DNA from: Sulfuricurvum sp.
Lineage (GTDB): Bacteria > Campylobacterota > Campylobacteria > Campylobacterales > Sulfurimonadaceae
Reading direction: 5' to 3'
Assembly (NCBI GenBank): GCA_022729835.1
Contig: DZBC01000118.1
Location: forward strand, 1 to 6,570
DNA: 6,570 bases
The position numbers and the translations under genes are program-made. Shown piece after piece: positions 5,078 through 6,570 of the stretch. The notes under the pieces are model-generated. The model searched no databases, was not told the DNA's origin, and worked only from the letters and a program-made list of their open reading frames with translations. Within the stretch, counting starts at the first letter, position 1. Each line of letters begins with the position of its first letter.

Positions 5078-6004
5078 ATAAGCACCCACACCAATCAAGC
5101 GTTCATAGCGCTTTCGCATGCGCTCTTCGGGTGTCATCGTGCGCAAGGTCTGCAAAGTAGAGAGAAAGTAGTTTTTGATGGCATCAGCAGCACCTACTTT
5201 GTCACGGTGTGCCCCGATCATCGGCTCATCGACGATATCATCAATCAGACCAAAGGCTTTGAGATCGGAGCTGGTAATTTTGAGTGCCTTGGTTGCTGCT
5301 TCAACTTTTGCCGGATCATTCCACAAAATAGCCGAACACCCTTCAGGCGAAATCACGCTAAAGACTGAATAGCGCATCATCGCCAGACGATCAGCCACAC
5401 CGATCGCCAACGCCCCTCCGCTGCCCCCTTCACCAATAACTATTGAGACACTTGGGGTATTGAGGCGCGAAAGCTCCAAAAGATTGCGGGCGATCGCCTC
5501 GCTTTGATTACGCTCTTCTGCGCCCAAGCCTGGATACGCACCCGGAGTGTCGATCAACATCAGCAAAGGAAGAGAGAACTTTTCAGCCAATTGCGCAGCA
5601 CGTAACGCTTTACGATAGCCTTCAGGACTTGGCATACCAAAGTTGCGCTTGAGCTTGTTTTTTGTGCCCCGGCCCTTCTGTTCGCCTATCACCACGACCC
5701 GCTCACCACCGATCTTTCCAAGATAGCAGACTATCGCTTGATCGTCGGCAAAATGGCGGTCTCCGTGGATTTCATACTTCTGCTCCATCATCATATTGAT
5801 GTAATCAAGCGTGTAAGGCCGATCTTGATGGCGTGCGAGTTGTAGCTCTTGATAAGGAGAGAGATTTTTATAGGTTTTGGAAACCTCTTTTTCCAGCTCT
5901 TTATTTAAAATTTCGACGGCGTGTAGATCATGGCGAAGCTCAGCAGCAAGAATATCTTCTTGAATCTGCTGAATTTTTTTCTCAAAATCAAGATAGGTTG
6001 CCAA
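5063..6004 (-). CDS. accA: Acetyl-CoA carboxylase carboxyltransferase subunit alpha
   Basis: This 313-residue subunit pairs with AccD to move carboxyl from carboxybiotin-BCCP to acetyl-CoA, giving malonyl-CoA in the first committed step of fatty-acid synthesis. An N-terminal helical, probably coiled-coil arm (5-45) precedes the crotonase-fold domain. Landmarks are GDRHFADD (81-88), GEQKGRGTKNK (107-117), NFGMPSPEGYRKALR (121-135), DTPGAYPG (152-159), the oxyanion/CoA-loop region GEGGSGGALAIG (191-202) and ISPEGCSAILW (218-228). The length is close to that of E. coli AccA (319). The start is TTG; it gives the MATYLDFE N-terminus I know from epsilon AccA proteins, with AAGG 9 nt upstream. It begins 14 bp after fabF ends, so the two form an operon. 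Its stop overlaps that of the convergent exonuclease gene by 4 nt. Confidence 0.97.
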   Translation of the reverse strand: MATYLDFEKKIQQIQEDILAAELRHDLHAVEILNKELEKEVSKTYKNLSPYQELQLARHQDRPYTLDYINMMMEQKYEIHGDRHFADDQAIVCYLGKIGGERVVVIGEQKGRGTKNKLKRNFGMPSPEGYRKALRAAQLAEKFSLPLLMLIDTPGAYPGLGAEERNQSEAIARNLLELSRLNTPSVSIVIGEGGSGGALAIGVADRLAMMRYSVFSVISPEGCSAILWNDPAKVEAATKALKITSSDLKAFGLIDDIVDEPMIGAHRDKVGAADAIKNYFLSTLQTLRTMTPEERMRKRYERLIGVGAYEERL

Positions 6005-6018
6005 TGCGCGGTACCTTG

Positions 6019-6570
6019 TTAGATTTTTTTGAAAATAACGACACCGTTGGTGCCGCCAAATCCAAAAGAGTTGCTCATCACGATATCGAGTTGCGCCTTG
6101 CGCGCCGTGTTGGGTACATAATCAAGATCGCAGTCGGCGTCAGGGGTGGTGTAGTTTATAGTAGGCGGAATGATGCCATCGCGCATCGCCATGATGCTAA
6201 TCACCGCTTCGATGCCGCCAGCAGCGCCCAAACAGTGACCAATTTGCCCCTTAGTTGAGCTGACGGGAGGACAGTGCTCTTTACCACCAAAGGCGATTTT
6301 GAGCGCTGCCGTTTCGTTTTTGTCATTGGTAGGCGTACTGGTACCGTGTGCATTGATATAATTAATTTTGGGATGACCTGCCATTGCCAGAGCCGCCTTC
6401 ATCGCACGCAGCGGCCCCTCCAGACTGGGTGAGGTAATATGGTTAGCGTCGCCGCTCTCACCAAAACCGATCAACTCTGCATAGATACGTGCGCCGCGCG
6501 CTTGCGCACCTTCGTAGGTCTCAAGCACCAAAGCCGCCGCACCTTCTCCCATGACAAAGCCGTCACGCTC
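6019..6570 (-). CDS. fabF: Beta-ketoacyl-ACP synthase II (partial, N-terminus outside window)
   Basis: These are the last 183 residues of a condensing enzyme that joins malonyl-ACP to a growing acyl-ACP. The reading frame is open to the right edge (starting ERDGFVMGEGAAALVLE), so the true start lies beyond the window; the internal ATG at 6552 is not the start. Two of the three catalytic elements are visible: NAHGTSTPTND, with the first histidine at fragment residue 75, and STKGQIGHCLGAAGG, with the lysine at 107 and the second histidine at 112. The nucleophilic cysteine belongs to the missing part. The C-terminal NSFGFGGTN loop (166-174) is intact. FabF rather than FabB is favoured by the GHCLGAAGGIEA text and by adjacency to accA, a pairing I recall in C. 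jejuni and H. pylori. Confidence 0.95.
   Translation of the reverse strand, partial: ERDGFVMGEGAAALVLETYEGAQARGARIYAELIGFGESGDANHITSPSLEGPLRAMKAALAMAGHPKINYINAHGTSTPTNDKNETAALKIAFGGKEHCPPVSSTKGQIGHCLGAAGGIEAVISIMAMRDGIIPPTINYTTPDADCDLDYVPNTARKAQLDIVMSNSFGFGGTNGVVIFKKI

Noticed and set aside
5833..6258. Plus-strand open frame of 141 codons opposite accA and fabF
   Set aside because: It runs antisense across the well-supported accA start and fabF end, and its translation shows no family features.

Overview
The window looks like a chromosomal housekeeping segment of a member of the Campylobacterota (Epsilonproteobacteria), most likely a free-living Sulfurimonas/Sulfurovum/Sulfuricurvum-type organism. 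The reasons are the fabF-accA pair, the rpmB/potassium-channel pair, the rpe and dnaQ-type genes lying close to rpmB (groupings I recall from Campylobacter jejuni and Helicobacter pylori), an AccA N-terminus of the epsilon type (MATYLDFE), and a promoter with a perfect -10 box, T-rich upstream DNA and no clear -35. By eye the G+C content is in the upper forties. Genus assignment is inference.

Layout. Minus strand, 1-654: the N-terminal part of a two-helix potassium channel (runs off the left edge) lies 25 bp downstream of rpmB (ribosomal protein L28). A 173-bp divergent spacer (655-827) carries the rpmB promoter. Plus strand, 828-5066: five tightly packed genes. First come an HDOD-domain protein and a four-part STAS / receiver-like / STAS / CheX-like protein, sharing an ATGA overlap. 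After a 45-bp gap with a possible internal promoter come rpe (ribulose-phosphate 3-epimerase), trpF (phosphoribosylanthranilate isomerase; ATGA overlap) and a DnaQ-family DEDDh 3'-5' exonuclease (7-nt overlap). Minus strand, 5063-6570: accA (carboxyltransferase alpha subunit) and the C-terminal part of fabF (beta-ketoacyl-ACP synthase II, running off the right edge). The exonuclease and accA converge with a 4-nt overlap of their stop codons, inside a small inverted repeat that may terminate the accA transcript.

Functionally the window combines translation (L28), potassium transport, a two-gene signalling module, sugar-phosphate and tryptophan metabolism, DNA processing and the committed steps of fatty-acid synthesis. 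The least understood part is the HDOD + STAS/CheX pair at 828-3016; the domain content points to chemotaxis, motility or a related phospho-signalling function, but its partner is not shown by this sequence. I see no RNA gene, mobile element, CRISPR array or sign of horizontal transfer. No gene-free stretch exceeds 300 bases.
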